From: Pedobacter nototheniae
GTDB lineage: Bacteria > Bacteroidota > Bacteroidia > Sphingobacteriales > Sphingobacteriaceae
Length of the DNA: 64,000 bases
Reading direction: 5' to 3'
Assembly (NCBI RefSeq): GCF_004335085.1
Contig: NZ_RQRS01000015.1
Coordinates: forward strand, 1-64,000
Shown: positions 28,826 through 39,000 of the stretch, in pieces
How positions within the stretch are numbered: the stretch's first letter is position 1
Layout: each line of letters opens with the position of its first letter
Program-made: the position numbers and the translations under genes
The notes under the pieces: generated by a model
What the model saw: only the letters and a program-made list of their open reading frames with translations
What the model was told of the DNA's origin: nothing
Database searches by the model: none

Positions 28826-29059
28826 ATATTTGGTTATAGAGGACAATATAGTTAAAAAAACACTACATGTTTAGCTCTCACGCTTAGCTGATATTTTCAT
28901 TAAAATTCGGAGAAAAGCTTAAACGAGGGCTATAGAGGCATACAGCTATACTTTTCTAGGAAAATCCTGCAACTTGATTTACTTAAAGTGGTAAAATAAT
29001 ATCAAAAAATGCTCAAATAGTACAAGCGCTGTAGCCATAATGCGTTAGTACCAGTTTAT

Positions 29060-29103
29060 GTTAAAAAAATATTAGTTTTATCAGCTCAGTCCAGTTAGTT
29101 TTA
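29060..29103 (+). promoter_or_regulatory. mannan-regulon promoter of the epimerase gene
   Basis: GTTAAAAAAATATTAGT (29060) starts 36 nt before TAGTTTTA (29096-29103), a -7 element with one mismatch. A second motif core, GGTAAAATAATATC, lies at 28990 in the same divergent region and could serve the AraC gene or act as an extra site. Confidence 0.5.
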
Positions 29104-29125
29104 GCCAAATTAAAATTTTCAGATT

Positions 29126-30319
29126 ATGCCAGCTACATCCCTTCCAAGCGCTTCAGAAATTGAGGTCGAACTACAAGCCATACTCCGTTACTGGAAACAG
29201 CGCAGCATAGATAATGAGTATGGTGGTTTTGTCGGGCAGATTGATGAATCAGAGCAGATTATCTCTAGGGCTGATAAAGGTTCAGTTTTAAATGCAAGGA
29301 TTCTCTGGAGTTTTTCTGCCGCCTATTTAAGGACCAGCTCAAAGGAGGATTTAGAAGTCGCTGAGCGGAGCTACCTATACATAAAAAACCATTTCATTGA
29401 TTACAGTTTTGGCGGGGTGTACTGGACAGTTGATTTTAAGGGAAACTCGAAAGATAAAAAAAAACAAATCTATGCCATTGCATTTACCATTTATGGCCTT
29501 GCCGCCTATTCTAAGGCCAGTGGTGATGAAAATGCTTTGACTCTCGCTAAATCCTTATATGCTGATATCGAAAAATATAGTTATGATATAAATGAGCTGG
29601 GATATTTTGAAGCTTTTGCCAGGGACTGGACGCAGTTAGATGATCTGCGCCTGAGTGATAAGGATGCGAATGAAAAAAAAACAATGAACACCCATCTGCA
29701 TATTCTGGAGGCCTACAGTTTGCTATATACCTTGTGGCCTGACGAAGGCCTTAAAATAAAGATCATAAAGCTACTGGAGGTTTTTCGCAGGCATATTTTA
29801 AAACCTAACGGCCATTTAGGACTGTTCTTCAATGAATATTGGGAGTCTAAGTCCGAGGCTATTTCTTACGGGCATGATATTGAAGCTTCCTGGTTATTGC
29901 TCGAAGCAGCTGAAGCGATAAAAGAGGTTGAACTTATTACCGAATTTGAGCAGTTGGCCCTTAAAATCAGTACAGCAGCGATAGAGGGTATTGATAAAGA
30001 TGCTATGGTATATGAATTTAATCCAGAAAGCCATCACCTGATTGCAGAAAAACATTGGTGGGTACAAGCCGAAGCCATGGTAGGGTTATATAACGCTTTC
30101 CAGATTTCTAAAGATGAAAGATTTCTTGAGCATTTTAATAAAATCTGGAACTATACCACTACTCACCTCATCGATAAAACCAACGGCGAATGGTTTTGGG
30201 GCAGAAAAGAAGATGGCAGTTTGATGGCTGGAGAAGACAAAGCCGGATTATGGAAATGCCCATATCATAATAGCAGGGCCTGTTTAGAGCTGCTCAATAG
30301 ATTTGAAATGATAGCTTAA
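29126..30319 (+). CDS. cellobiose/mannobiose 2-epimerase (AGE superfamily)
   Basis: This 397-residue cytoplasmic protein is an (alpha/alpha)6-barrel of the N-acylglucosamine 2-epimerase superfamily. The histidines needed for 2-epimerisation of beta-1,4 disaccharides are visible in NTHLHILEAYS, ISYGHDIEAS and CPYHNSRACLELL, in the usual order and spacing for cellobiose 2-epimerase. It would turn mannobiose into mannosylglucose, the substrate of the GH130 enzyme at 6025-7206. It has no signal peptide, in agreement with import before epimerisation. It is transcribed alone. Confidence 0.88.
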   Translation: MPATSLPSASEIEVELQAILRYWKQRSIDNEYGGFVGQIDESEQIISRADKGSVLNARILWSFSAAYLRTSSKEDLEVAERSYLYIKNHFIDYSFGGVYWTVDFKGNSKDKKKQIYAIAFTIYGLAAYSKASGDENALTLAKSLYADIEKYSYDINELGYFEAFARDWTQLDDLRLSDKDANEKKTMNTHLHILEAYSLLYTLWPDEGLKIKIIKLLEVFRRHILKPNGHLGLFFNEYWESKSEAISYGHDIEASWLLLEAAEAIKEVELITEFEQLALKISTAAIEGIDKDAMVYEFNPESHHLIAEKHWWVQAEAMVGLYNAFQISKDERFLEHFNKIWNYTTTHLIDKTNGEWFWGRKEDGSLMAGEDKAGLWKCPYHNSRACLELLNRFEMIA

Positions 30320-30608
30320 GTTCGATGAGGGCGGCCAGAGAAAAATAATAATTGCATCAGGCTAATTGCTAAATTCAAATATGCAGGGGCGCAGTTTAAT
30401 TAGGTCCTTGAGAGTGAGTGTATATTAAAAAGTTAATCCCAGCTGAAACAATCTAAGCTCGGCCTTAAGAGAGAACTAATTGTCAAGGCTTATCCTGGAA
30501 ATCCCGGAACTGGAAAGTTTGCAAAAGGAATAACCGTTTTGATGATTACTAAGGGGTTAGGATTTGTTGGTTAAATTGGTGGTCTTCGGACTCAAAACAT
30601 TATAAATT
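30320..30608. other. intergenic stretch, nothing clear
   Basis: No ORF, strong hairpin or recognisable remnant is seen between the epimerase stop and the regulon promoter at 30609. Confidence 0.5.
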
Positions 30609-30652
30609 GTTAAAATCCTATTAAAAAAAGGATAACCTGGAGCTTAAATTTG
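30609..30652 (+). promoter_or_regulatory. mannan-regulon promoter of the GH30-carboxylesterase operon
   Basis: GTTAAAATCCTATTAAA (30609-30625) starts 36 nt before TAAATTTG (30645-30652), a perfect -7 element. The ATG of GH30 at 30673 lies only about 14 nt after the predicted start of transcription. Confidence 0.65.
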
Positions 30653-30672
30653 TGTAAACCAAGTATACCTTT

Positions 30673-32079
30673 ATGTCCAGATACCCCCAGTCTATTAATG
30701 CGTTTAAGCTTGCGCTTCTTCTAATTTTAATCAATACTTTTCCCTTTTTGCTTCATGCACAACTCAAAGCCGAAGGTTGGGAGACCAGCAATGATAAAAT
30801 GATGCTGTTATCAAAAATGAACAATTTTGAGCGAGGAGCTGGGCAAGCAGAAATCATTAACATCAATGCAGCAAAAAAATATCAATCTGTTGATGGGTTT
30901 GGTTTTGCGCTGACAGGTGGTAGTGCGCAGCACATCATTCGCATGTCTGCTCCGCAAAGAAAGAAGCTTCTCAGTGAACTTTTTGGAAATGGACCTGGGC
31001 AGGTGGGGATTAGTTATCTTCGAGTGAGCATCGGGGCATCAGATCTGAATGAATATGTCTTTTCCTACGATGACCTCAAAGTAGGGGAAACTGATGCGGA
31101 GTTAAAGCATTTTTCCTTGTCGCAGGATGAAAAAGATGTAGTGCCTGTCTTAAAGGAAATTTTAGCGATATCCCCAAAAATAAAAATTATGGGTTCTCCA
31201 TGGTCCGCCCCGGTATGGATGAAGTCAAACCAGAATGTTCAGGGTGGAAGATTAATGGATAAGTATTATAGCACTTATGCTAATTACTTTGTGAAATACA
31301 TCCAGGCGATGAAAAGCCACGGAATTGCGATTGACGCGGTGACCATTCAAAATGAACCATTCAATGATGGCAATACCCCCAGTATGCAGTTTTTGGCCAA
31401 AGAAGCGCTTCGTTTTATCCGCGATCATCTTGGACCTGCCTTTAAACGAGCAGGTATAAAAACTAAAATTGTTCTTTACGACCATAATTGTGATGCCCCG
31501 GAATATCCCATTTCAATATTGGCAGACAGACAAGCAGCAAGCTACATTGATGGTTCAGGATTTCATTTATATGCCGGTCAGACTTCTGCGATGGGCAAAG
31601 TACATGATGCCTTCCCCGATAAAAACATATATTTTACTGAAATGATGGCTGTAAGCAAGGATGGTGGTTTCAATACCGCTTATCCTGTTGGAAGGATCCT
31701 CATCGGTGCTTTACGGAATTGGAGTAAAAATGTGATTCTTTGGAACCTCGCGGCGGATCCTAAATATAACCCGCATACAGACAATGGCGGCTGTTCAATA
31801 TGTCAGGGAGCGGTGACCATAGATGGAGATAAAGTCGAGCGGAACCTTGCCTATTATGTTATTGCGCATGCATCCAAATTTATTCCCTTTGGATCATCGA
31901 GAATCGAGAGCACCCTAACCTCAAAGGTTAGTAATGTAGCCTTTTTAACCCCGGAGGGAAAACGGGTGCTTATCGTCTCTAACAATTCGACTGAACCACA
32001 AACGGTCAAAGTCGTTGAGGGAGGTCAGTCTTTTTCTTACACTGTAAATAAAGGGTCTTCAACGACCCATATCTGGTGA
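30673..32079 (+). CDS. GH30-family glycoside hydrolase
   Basis: This 468-residue exported enzyme (signal peptide ending LLHAQ) has a TIM barrel plus side beta-domain typical of GH30. Family segments are VDGFGFALTGGSA, SYLRVSIGASDLN, IMGSPWSAPVWMKSN, acid/base Glu228 in IQNEPFN and nucleophile Glu323 in YFTEMMAV. NPHTDNGGCSICQGAVTI and the C-terminal VSNNSTEPQTVKV are also family-like. Known activities of this group are beta-1,6-glucanase, beta-glucosidase/glucosylceramidase and related exo-enzymes; which one applies is not clear. A role in removing side chains or co-occurring glycans is inferred from the locus. Confidence 0.85.
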   Translation: MSRYPQSINAFKLALLLILINTFPFLLHAQLKAEGWETSNDKMMLLSKMNNFERGAGQAEIININAAKKYQSVDGFGFALTGGSAQHIIRMSAPQRKKLLSELFGNGPGQVGISYLRVSIGASDLNEYVFSYDDLKVGETDAELKHFSLSQDEKDVVPVLKEILAISPKIKIMGSPWSAPVWMKSNQNVQGGRLMDKYYSTYANYFVKYIQAMKSHGIAIDAVTIQNEPFNDGNTPSMQFLAKEALRFIRDHLGPAFKRAGIKTKIVLYDHNCDAPEYPISILADRQAASYIDGSGFHLYAGQTSAMGKVHDAFPDKNIYFTEMMAVSKDGGFNTAYPVGRILIGALRNWSKNVILWNLAADPKYNPHTDNGGCSICQGAVTIDGDKVERNLAYYVIAHASKFIPFGSSRIESTLTSKVSNVAFLTPEGKRVLIVSNNSTEPQTVKVVEGGQSFSYTVNKGSSTTHIW

Positions 32080-32081
32080 TT

Positions 32082-33656
32082 ATGATTACAATAAAAAAAT
32101 ATACTACGCTGCTGCTGCTCTTATTTTCAGTAAGCCACGCTTTCGCTCAGAGCAAAATTGTAAAAGGTGATGAAACTTTGGTCACCCTTAAGGAAGGGAA
32201 AATCAGGGGCGCTATTTTGTCCGGCTCTGTGGTAGCTTTCAAGGGTATTCCTTACGCCGAAGCCCCCCTTGGTGGGCTCAGATGGCGTTCACCAGTTCCA
32301 AAAAAGAAGTGGGACGGGATAAAAAACGCGGTGGCTTTTGGTTCCAGGTCTCCTCAGCGCAACAGTTATGATGACATGGTTTTTAGAAGCGCCGAAGAAA
32401 GTGAAGATTGCCTGTATCTTAATATCTGGAAACCTCAGGTAGCGGATGGTAAGTCCTTGCCAATAGTGGTGTACTTTCATGGAGGAGGGTTTTCCAGCGG
32501 GGATGGATCAGAGCCTAGGTATGATGGAGAAAGCATGGCGAGCAAGGGAGTTATTTTTATCACTATAAATTACAGGTTAAGTGTTTTTGGATTCTTAGCG
32601 CATCCCAGCCTGTCCAAAGAAAGTAAACGAGGAAGCTCTGGTAACTACGGTTTGCAGGATCAGAATGAAGCGCTGCGCTGGGTGAAGCGCAATATTTCAG
32701 CTTTTGGAGGAAATCCAGATCAGATCACCATTGCTGGAGAATCTGCGGGTTCTATGTCGGTTTCTGCCCAAATGTGTTCACCACTTTCAAAAGGACTTTT
32801 TCATGGGGCAATAGGACAAAGCGGGTCAGTGTTAGGGTTTGAGCCACCTGTGAGTTTAGCAAATGCGGAGAAGATAGGGGAGGAATTCGCCAAAGCTTGC
32901 GGAGCAAGTAGCATTGATGAGTTGCGAAAAATTCCCACTAATGAGCTTTTAAAGCGCTCAAAAGATTACTGGTTTCCCCTAACAATAGACGGTTACTTTT
33001 TTGTAGAACAACCACTTATTACCTACAGCTACGGTCGTCAGATGGATGTACCACTTCTGGCTGGATGGAATACAGCAGAGCGAAGTATGAATACTATTCT
33101 TTCCAATCAGAAACCTACAGCTGAAAATTATAAGGCCGGAGTGGAAAAGCTCTTTACTTCCAAGAGCAAAGAAATAGTGGCACTGTATCCGGCAACTGCA
33201 GATGAACAGGTCGCACAGTTGGCGACTGAACTTGCTAGTGATCGCTTTATTTCCTATTCTACATGGAAATGGATTGATGTGCATAGTAAAACAAACGGGT
33301 ATCCTGTTTATCGATATTTGTTCTCTAGAAAACGTCCAACTTTTATCGGACAGGGGGCTCACAATGCAGATGTCATGGGCGCGGTACATGCTTCGGATAT
33401 TGAGTATGCCCTTGGAAATCTCAATCTAAATAAGAGTTATAAATGGGAGAGTGAAGATTTTGAAACTTCAAAAGTCTTTCAGTCTTACCTGGTAAACTTT
33501 ATAAAAAGCGGTAATCCAAATGGAGACGGTCTTCCCAGGTGGTTTGGCCTTCAAAGCAGTATTCCCAAAGTTATGGTTATTGATAATGATAGTAAATCTA
33601 TACCTGAAAAGAACGGGAAAAGGTACATGCAGCTAGACGGTATAATAAATCCTTAG
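32082..33656 (+). CDS. type-B carboxylesterase, exported
   Basis: This protein of about 524 residues has a signal peptide (LLLLFSVSHAFAQ) and a full carboxylesterase type B domain. The oxyanion-hole segment VVYFHGGGFSSGDGS and the nucleophile elbow ITIAGESAGSMSV (Ser221) are clear, as is the early FKGIPYAEAPLGGLRW. I prefer ATG 32082; a GTG at 32076 would overlap the GH30 stop. Either way the gene is tightly coupled to GH30. It probably deacylates a plant polysaccharide or its oligomers. The real substrate cannot be read from sequence. Confidence 0.87.
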   Translation: MITIKKYTTLLLLLFSVSHAFAQSKIVKGDETLVTLKEGKIRGAILSGSVVAFKGIPYAEAPLGGLRWRSPVPKKKWDGIKNAVAFGSRSPQRNSYDDMVFRSAEESEDCLYLNIWKPQVADGKSLPIVVYFHGGGFSSGDGSEPRYDGESMASKGVIFITINYRLSVFGFLAHPSLSKESKRGSSGNYGLQDQNEALRWVKRNISAFGGNPDQITIAGESAGSMSVSAQMCSPLSKGLFHGAIGQSGSVLGFEPPVSLANAEKIGEEFAKACGASSIDELRKIPTNELLKRSKDYWFPLTIDGYFFVEQPLITYSYGRQMDVPLLAGWNTAERSMNTILSNQKPTAENYKAGVEKLFTSKSKEIVALYPATADEQVAQLATELASDRFISYSTWKWIDVHSKTNGYPVYRYLFSRKRPTFIGQGAHNADVMGAVHASDIEYALGNLNLNKSYKWESEDFETSKVFQSYLVNFIKSGNPNGDGLPRWFGLQSSIPKVMVIDNDSKSIPEKNGKRYMQLDGIINP

Positions 33657-34106
33657 TGTGATTTTTTTTCCTCTGGATACCATTAAGGCAATGCAATACA
33701 AATATTGTTAGGGTTGGGTTGGTCGATCTATTTACTAAAAAGCAAATATTGTCAGTGGATAAACCAGAATAGACTGACAGTTTAGCTAATGAGATACAAG
33801 GTCAATTAATTATAGTGCTATGAGAGCATGAACTACCAACATCCTAATTTTATTTACCTCCTATAAAAGCGATAACACTATTGCACCACATATGCAACTA
33901 AAATTTTGTTGAACCAAAATGCATTAAGAATATTACAGTAGAGCAAAATTGCAGAACGATTAAATTTGCGTTATACCTTAAAGCAGAGTTTTGAGGGCTG
34001 TGAATTAAATTGTTAAAATCATAAAGGCCTTTTGCATCAACCTTTAAAGTTTTTGCTTAGGTCGCCACATTGGATAACCAGCCTAGAATGGCCCCGTTCC
34101 AGCGGA
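33657..34106. other. intergenic stretch before the response-regulator remnant
   Basis: No gene is supported. A TAAATTTG element occurs at 33961-33968 and a regulon-motif core GTTAAAATCATA at 34012, followed by a degenerate AGTTTTTG at the usual distance (34048). This suggests that the decayed gene downstream once belonged to the mannan regulon. Confidence 0.4.
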
Positions 34107-34515
34107 AATAAAATTGTTGTGAAGTTTGCTTGTTTTTATTTAGTGAATTGGCGGAAGCGTTCAAATGAATTGGTTTGTGCACCAGTGATGGGAATGAAAT
34201 TCTGGAACTTTAAGAGCACTCCAACATTAGTCCAAACGTATATCTTACCGATTTGAGAATGCCTAATATGCATGGACTTCAACTCACGGTTGAAATCAGT
34301 ATGAGATAGTTAGAGGTTGTTATTTTTTCTTTGGAAGTTGAATTGTTTTATATTGGGGAGTTTAAAAGAGCGGGAGCGTTCGCGGTTTTGCATATAATAT
34401 AATAATAGATCATAATTACCTTGTGGAAGCATTTATCGACATTGCCAAACAGGAACGACTAATCACGGAGGTTTTAAAAAAACTGGGATTCGAGTCGGAA
34501 CCCAACTTCCTTTAG
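34107..34515 (+). pseudogene. decayed response-regulator (receiver domain) gene
   Basis: Translated fragments in shifting frames follow the order of a receiver domain: NKIVV (about 34107), SELAEAFK, then TSDGNEILEL, an in-frame stop, SPNVYLTDLRMPNMHGLQLT (the phosphorylation-site region, with Asp in TDLRMP), a further stop, LEVVIFSLEVELFYIGEFKR, AGAFAVL and, after another shift, LVEAFIDIAKQERLI, which resembles the last receiver helix of NarL/LuxR-type regulators. A terminal helix ends at the stop 34513-34515. At least two stops and two frameshifts make it a pseudogene. It may be a lost regulator of the mannan locus. Confidence 0.6.
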
Positions 34516-34576
34516 GCAGAGGGTAAAAATTAATCTTTCGTGCAATACCGGCCTATCAAGTCGATATCACAAAATA

Positions 34577-34712
34577 TTTTGCAAAGTTTGCATAAAATTT
34601 GCACATTAATCATCTGTTAAATTAGTTAATTTTAGTAGCACCTTATGATTATATATTTATATAGTTCTTATATTTGATTGTCAATTACAGTCAAATAGTT
34701 GCAAAATATTGG
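34577..34712. repeat. TTTGCA repeat cluster, possible integrase arm sites
   Basis: TTTGCA occurs at 34578, 34587 and 34598, about one helical turn apart, and AATATTTTGCAA at 34573 recurs as its exact reverse complement near 34698. The cluster lies 70-200 bp left of the tRNA-derived repeat at 34782. Arm-type integrase sites usually flank an attachment core in this way. Confidence 0.4.
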
Positions 34713-34781
34713 TGAGCATTTAGTGAGCTAGCTGTTGTTAAATTTTTTAAAAACCTTATTATCAAAGATATATGGCAGGTT

Positions 34782-34843
34782 TTCGAGTCCCGTCCATTCC
34801 GCAACAAAAGCCTTAACTTGAAAAAGTTGAGGCTTTTTTGTTT
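34782..34843 (+). repeat. 62-bp copy of the tRNA-Asp 3' end and terminator (candidate attR)
   Basis: These 62 bases are identical to 45191-45252, which cover the last 20 nt of tRNA-Asp (from the T-loop TTCGAGT onward) and the terminator behind it. Identity stops sharply on both sides. The 5' part of a tRNA is absent here. A 3'-end tRNA fragment without its 5' half is what an integrase leaves at the distal end of an inserted element. Since the element then lies upstream of the fragment, the island would be the mannan-locus side. Confidence 0.75.
34806..34841 (+). terminator. duplicated tRNA terminator hairpin
   Basis: This is the same AAAAGCCTTAACTT / AAGTTGAGGCTTTT hairpin with T-run as behind the intact tRNA-Asp, carried within the 62-bp repeat. 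It would still stop transcription coming from the mannan locus side. Confidence 0.65.
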
Positions 34844-34989
34844 CTTAAAAAATCCAAAATATCTTTTAAGTCTAGCATAAATTCTTGCCTTTACAATTGC
34901 TCCTATTAAAAGCAAATGAATTTAAAAAAAATTGAGCCGTGGGATAAAAGTGCCCTTTCAAACTGTATTGTTTGTGAAGTACCCTAACT

Positions 34990-36033
34990 ATGGCAAAAAA
35001 CATTAAAAATTATTCTAGCTATCAACTGTTCGATTTCTTGCTTGATCCTGATTTTAAATCGTGGATTCTTAATCCTGATCCAGAGATTAATAGCTATTGG
35101 GAGCAGGTTTTGGCGGCGTATCCGCAAAAAAGAGATACCATTGAAAAAGCGGCTAAAATTGTAAAGAATCTGCCCGATGTAAAAACTGAAAATAGCAGTA
35201 ATCGAGCAAACCAACTGTGGGATAAAATAGATGAAGAAATTAACGTAAAAGAGGCAATCGCTTCCAAGGCACCACGAACTTTAAAAGTACACTATTTACA
35301 ATACACAAAATACGCAGCGGTATTAATAGCGGCTGCATGCATTTTATTTGCAATAAATACCTTTCAAAATGCAGAAAAAATTACAGTTTTTACGGGTAAT
35401 GGACAAAATAAATCTGTAACGCTTCCAGATGGTAGCACCTTGCAATTAGCACCAAATTCATCTGTATCATATCTTAAAAATATAAATCATCAAACACAGC
35501 GTGAAGTTTGGGCAACAGGAGATGTAAACTTCAATGTAAAACATATTAATCAAAATCCAGAGCATATAAAAAAAGGCGAACGCTTTGTTGTTCATCTTAA
35601 TCAAGCTATTAATGTGCAGGTTTTAGGAACGGTTTTCAGCATAAGCGAAAGACGCGGCAATGCAGTTGTTCACTTACAATCAGGGTCCGTTAAAATTTCA
35701 AAAGCAAATCAGGAATTATTACTTAAACCAGGAGAAAGTGCCATTAGCAATACTAAAACCCAACAATTGAGTTTAGATAAAACGGCACCAAAATTTAGCC
35801 ACGAATGGGAAAGTCACGTTTTAAGCCTTAACAAAACCAAAATCAGTACAATCATAAATATCATTAACTACAGTTATGGTGTGAAACTTATTGTAAGCGA
35901 TAAAACTATTTTAAATAAAGAAATAGATGGTGCTATACCACTTGATGATTTTGAAAAAGCATTCAGCATACTTAGTAGCATTACGGACGGAAAACTTCAA
36001 AAACCCGCCAATGCGATTACAATAAATAAATAA
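34990..36033 (+). CDS. FecR-family anti-sigma factor
   Basis: This 347-residue protein has a cytoplasmic N-terminal region (1-105), one transmembrane helix (YAAVLIAAACILFAINTF, about 108-125), a periplasmic FecR domain (about 130-235, with GQNKSVTLPDGSTLQLAPNS and EVWATGDVNFNV) and a C-terminal DUF4974-type segment. It should hold an ECF sigma factor inactive until signalled by the STN domain of the receiver next door. The next gene begins within its stop codon (TAATG). The likely partner sigma factor is at 44335-44904, at the far end of the cluster rather than in front. Confidence 0.88.
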   Translation: MAKNIKNYSSYQLFDFLLDPDFKSWILNPDPEINSYWEQVLAAYPQKRDTIEKAAKIVKNLPDVKTENSSNRANQLWDKIDEEINVKEAIASKAPRTLKVHYLQYTKYAAVLIAAACILFAINTFQNAEKITVFTGNGQNKSVTLPDGSTLQLAPNSSVSYLKNINHQTQREVWATGDVNFNVKHINQNPEHIKKGERFVVHLNQAINVQVLGTVFSISERRGNAVVHLQSGSVKISKANQELLLKPGESAISNTKTQQLSLDKTAPKFSHEWESHVLSLNKTKISTIINIINYSYGVKLIVSDKTILNKEIDGAIPLDDFEKAFSILSSITDGKLQKPANAITINK

Positions 36034-39000
36034 TGGTAAAAAAATTACTCATCCTTTTATCTATCTCCATTACCACCTGTGTTGCAAAAGCGCAGCAAAA
36101 AATTGGTTTAAATCAAGCCTTAAATAAGGCTGCCAAGGTGCTTAAAGTAAAATTTACATACGAGCATAGTTTAGTAAACGGCTTAACTGTTTCTTACGAC
36201 GAAGCATTGCTTAAAAACGGAGGTTTAAATAAAGTACTTGATAAATGGCTAAATGGCACTAATTTAACTTGGGATGCCATTGGGGAAAAGTATTTTACAA
36301 TTATAAAAAAATCAGGTAAAAATGATTTAAAGGTCAGTGCTCCAGTTAATCAACAAATTGGTTATGATGGTAAAGGATTTAACAATGGCATAATTTCTAT
36401 GCCTTTTAGCGAAGCGAAACAAAAATCAAATCAAATTGAATTAAGTGGAACTATAACTGAAAATAAAACCGGACAGATTCTTAGTCAAGTTACCGTTAGT
36501 ATAAAAGAGCTTGGTGTTACTACGATGACAGATGAGGCTGGACGATACCTTTTTAGAAATCTAATTGGCGGAAAAATTACTGTGCGGGCGCAGTTTTTAA
36601 CGATGGTAGCCAAAGAAAAGGAAATAATCGTTGCACCGGGTAAAAAATATAATCTTGATTTTGAACTTGATGAAAACGTACTCGATTTAAAAGAGGTTGT
36701 TGTGGTGGCAGCCGAAGGTAAATCAGGCGGGGCTACGGCATCCATAATTTCACAAAAAGCAATAGAGCATTTGCAGGCTACGAGTTTGGCAGATGTGTTG
36801 CAGCTTTTACCGGGAGCACTAGCAACCAATCCAGATTTTTCAAATGTAAACAAAACAGCGCTCAGACAAATTAGTGCCGATAATATGGGTAGTTTAGGTA
36901 CTGCCGTAATGATTAACGGATCGCCTGTTTCTAATAATGCTAATTTGCAGGTACTTAATCCTGCTAGCGCAGGTGCTAATGCATCTTTCTCTACCAGTAG
37001 TGGCGCAGGTACAGATTTGAGGCAAATTTCTGCTGATAATATCGAATCCATAGAAGTAATACGTGGCGTGCCATCTGTAGAGTATGGCGATTTAACTAAT
37101 GGTGCTATTTTGGTTAAAACTAAAGCTGGGCAAACGCCTTTTCAGCTAAAAGCACGTATAAATCCAACGCTTAATCAGTTATGGGCAGGTAAAGGATTTA
37201 ATTTAGGTAAAAAGGCAGGAAACCTGAATGCCGATATTGATTATACCAAATCTTATAGCGATCAACGGTACGCTTACGATGCCTACAATCGAATTACGAG
37301 CAGTTTGTTATACTCCAATAAGTTCTTTAAAAATCAACCCTTATATACTTCAACTGGCTTTTCTTTTGCCAAAAATATGGACGAACTGAAACAGGATCCT
37401 GATGATGCCAAAACACAAACAGAAAATCGAGCCCAGGATAATGCCTTTCGTTTTAACACCAGTGGACGATGGAATTTGAGCCGAAAATTTGCGCAGGTAT
37501 TAAACTACAATGTTAGCGTAAACTACGCCGTACAAAAAGGCTACCAGCAAAGTTTGGTTAGCAATTATATTTATCCAACTTCTTTTGCCACTAAAGATAC
37601 TACCATGGCAGGTATTTATGTACCTAGCGAATATTTAAGTAGGGTATGGGTAGATGGTAAGCCTTTTAACCTTTTTGCCAAATTAACTAATAGCTTCTAT
37701 CTGAAAACCGGAACTTTTAATCATCGCTTTTTAGTAGGTGGAGAATGGCGTACGGATGCAAATTATGGAAATGGTAAAACCTATGATGTTACCCGTCCGC
37801 CGCGTTTAAGTGGTAATAGTGCGAGCAGACCTTTTGCCTACAGCGATATTCCGGCATTAAATCAATTATCGTTATACATTGAAGATCATTTAACGGGTGC
37901 ATTTTTAAACCGTAATCTTGATATTCAGGCTGGTTTACGTTACGACAATATTCAACCAAAAGGACTTTTTAAAAGTGGTATTGATCGTGTTTTAGCACCC
38001 CGCATAAACCTTTCGTATCAAATTATGGATAAGTTGAGTATTAGAGGTGGGTATGGAATTACAGCCAAAGCGCCAACATTGTTATATCTATATCCGCAAG
38101 ATGCTTATTTCGATTTCCTTAACCTGAATTATTACGCTGATAATGCCGCAGAGCGATTGGTTGTGGTAACTACAAGAAGATTTAGCAGCCAAAATGCCAA
38201 TCTTAAAATTGCAACCAACAACAAAGCTGAAATAGGTTTCGATTACACATTGTTTGGAAATAAAAAGCTTCAGGTAACGGCTTACAGCGAAAAAATTAAA
38301 AATGGGTACGACTTTGCTACAACACTTCAAAGCGCATTAATTATTCCAATAACGAGTTACAATGTAGTTTCTAAACCTGTTGGGCAGCCTCCTGTTGTTG
38401 AAGCTGGTGCCGTAACTAATTATGTAGCTACCTATAACTTGCCAACTAATAATCAAAGCACAAAAAATCGTGGTGTAGAGTTTGATTTAGATCTGGGGCG
38501 ATTTGATGCCATTCGCACATCATTTGTACTAAACGGCGCATTGCTAAATACCCAAACCACCAGTACGGGCTATTATGTTGTAATGCGTACCACAACAGGA
38601 GCCGCACCTGCTAAAATCCCGATTTATAATCCTGGTCGTGGTACTGAATATACTCGTGCAAGTTCTACGCTTCGCATGATCCATAACATCCCACAAGCAA
38701 AACTCATTATTACACTCGCTGCACAAACCATCTGGATTGATAAGAATAAATATTTAGGCTATGAATCCATTCCGATAGGCTATATACAAACCAACAGTGG
38801 TAATACTGTGTGGCTAACGGAAGCGCAAAGAAATAGTGCTGCCGTAATTAATGATAATGAGTTAAACTTAAACGTACAACAACAATATTATATAACTGAA
38901 AGCTGGAAACCTTTATGGTTATTCAATCTGCGATTGACCAAGGAAATCGGCAAATCCATCAGTTTCTCCTTCTTCGCCAATAATGTGCTTATGGATCGGC

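Noticed and set aside
34032..34256. 74-residue plus-strand ORF in the gap before the tRNA fragment
   Set aside because: It has no own protein character; it crosses the broken response-regulator gene, which is read in other frames.
34782..34843. second tRNA-Asp gene
   Set aside because: Only the 3' 20 nt are present; D- and anticodon arms are missing, so it cannot be functional.
36485..37051. 188-residue minus-strand ORF
   Set aside because: It lies fully inside the TonB-dependent receptor gene in the antisense frame, with low-complexity composition and no domain.
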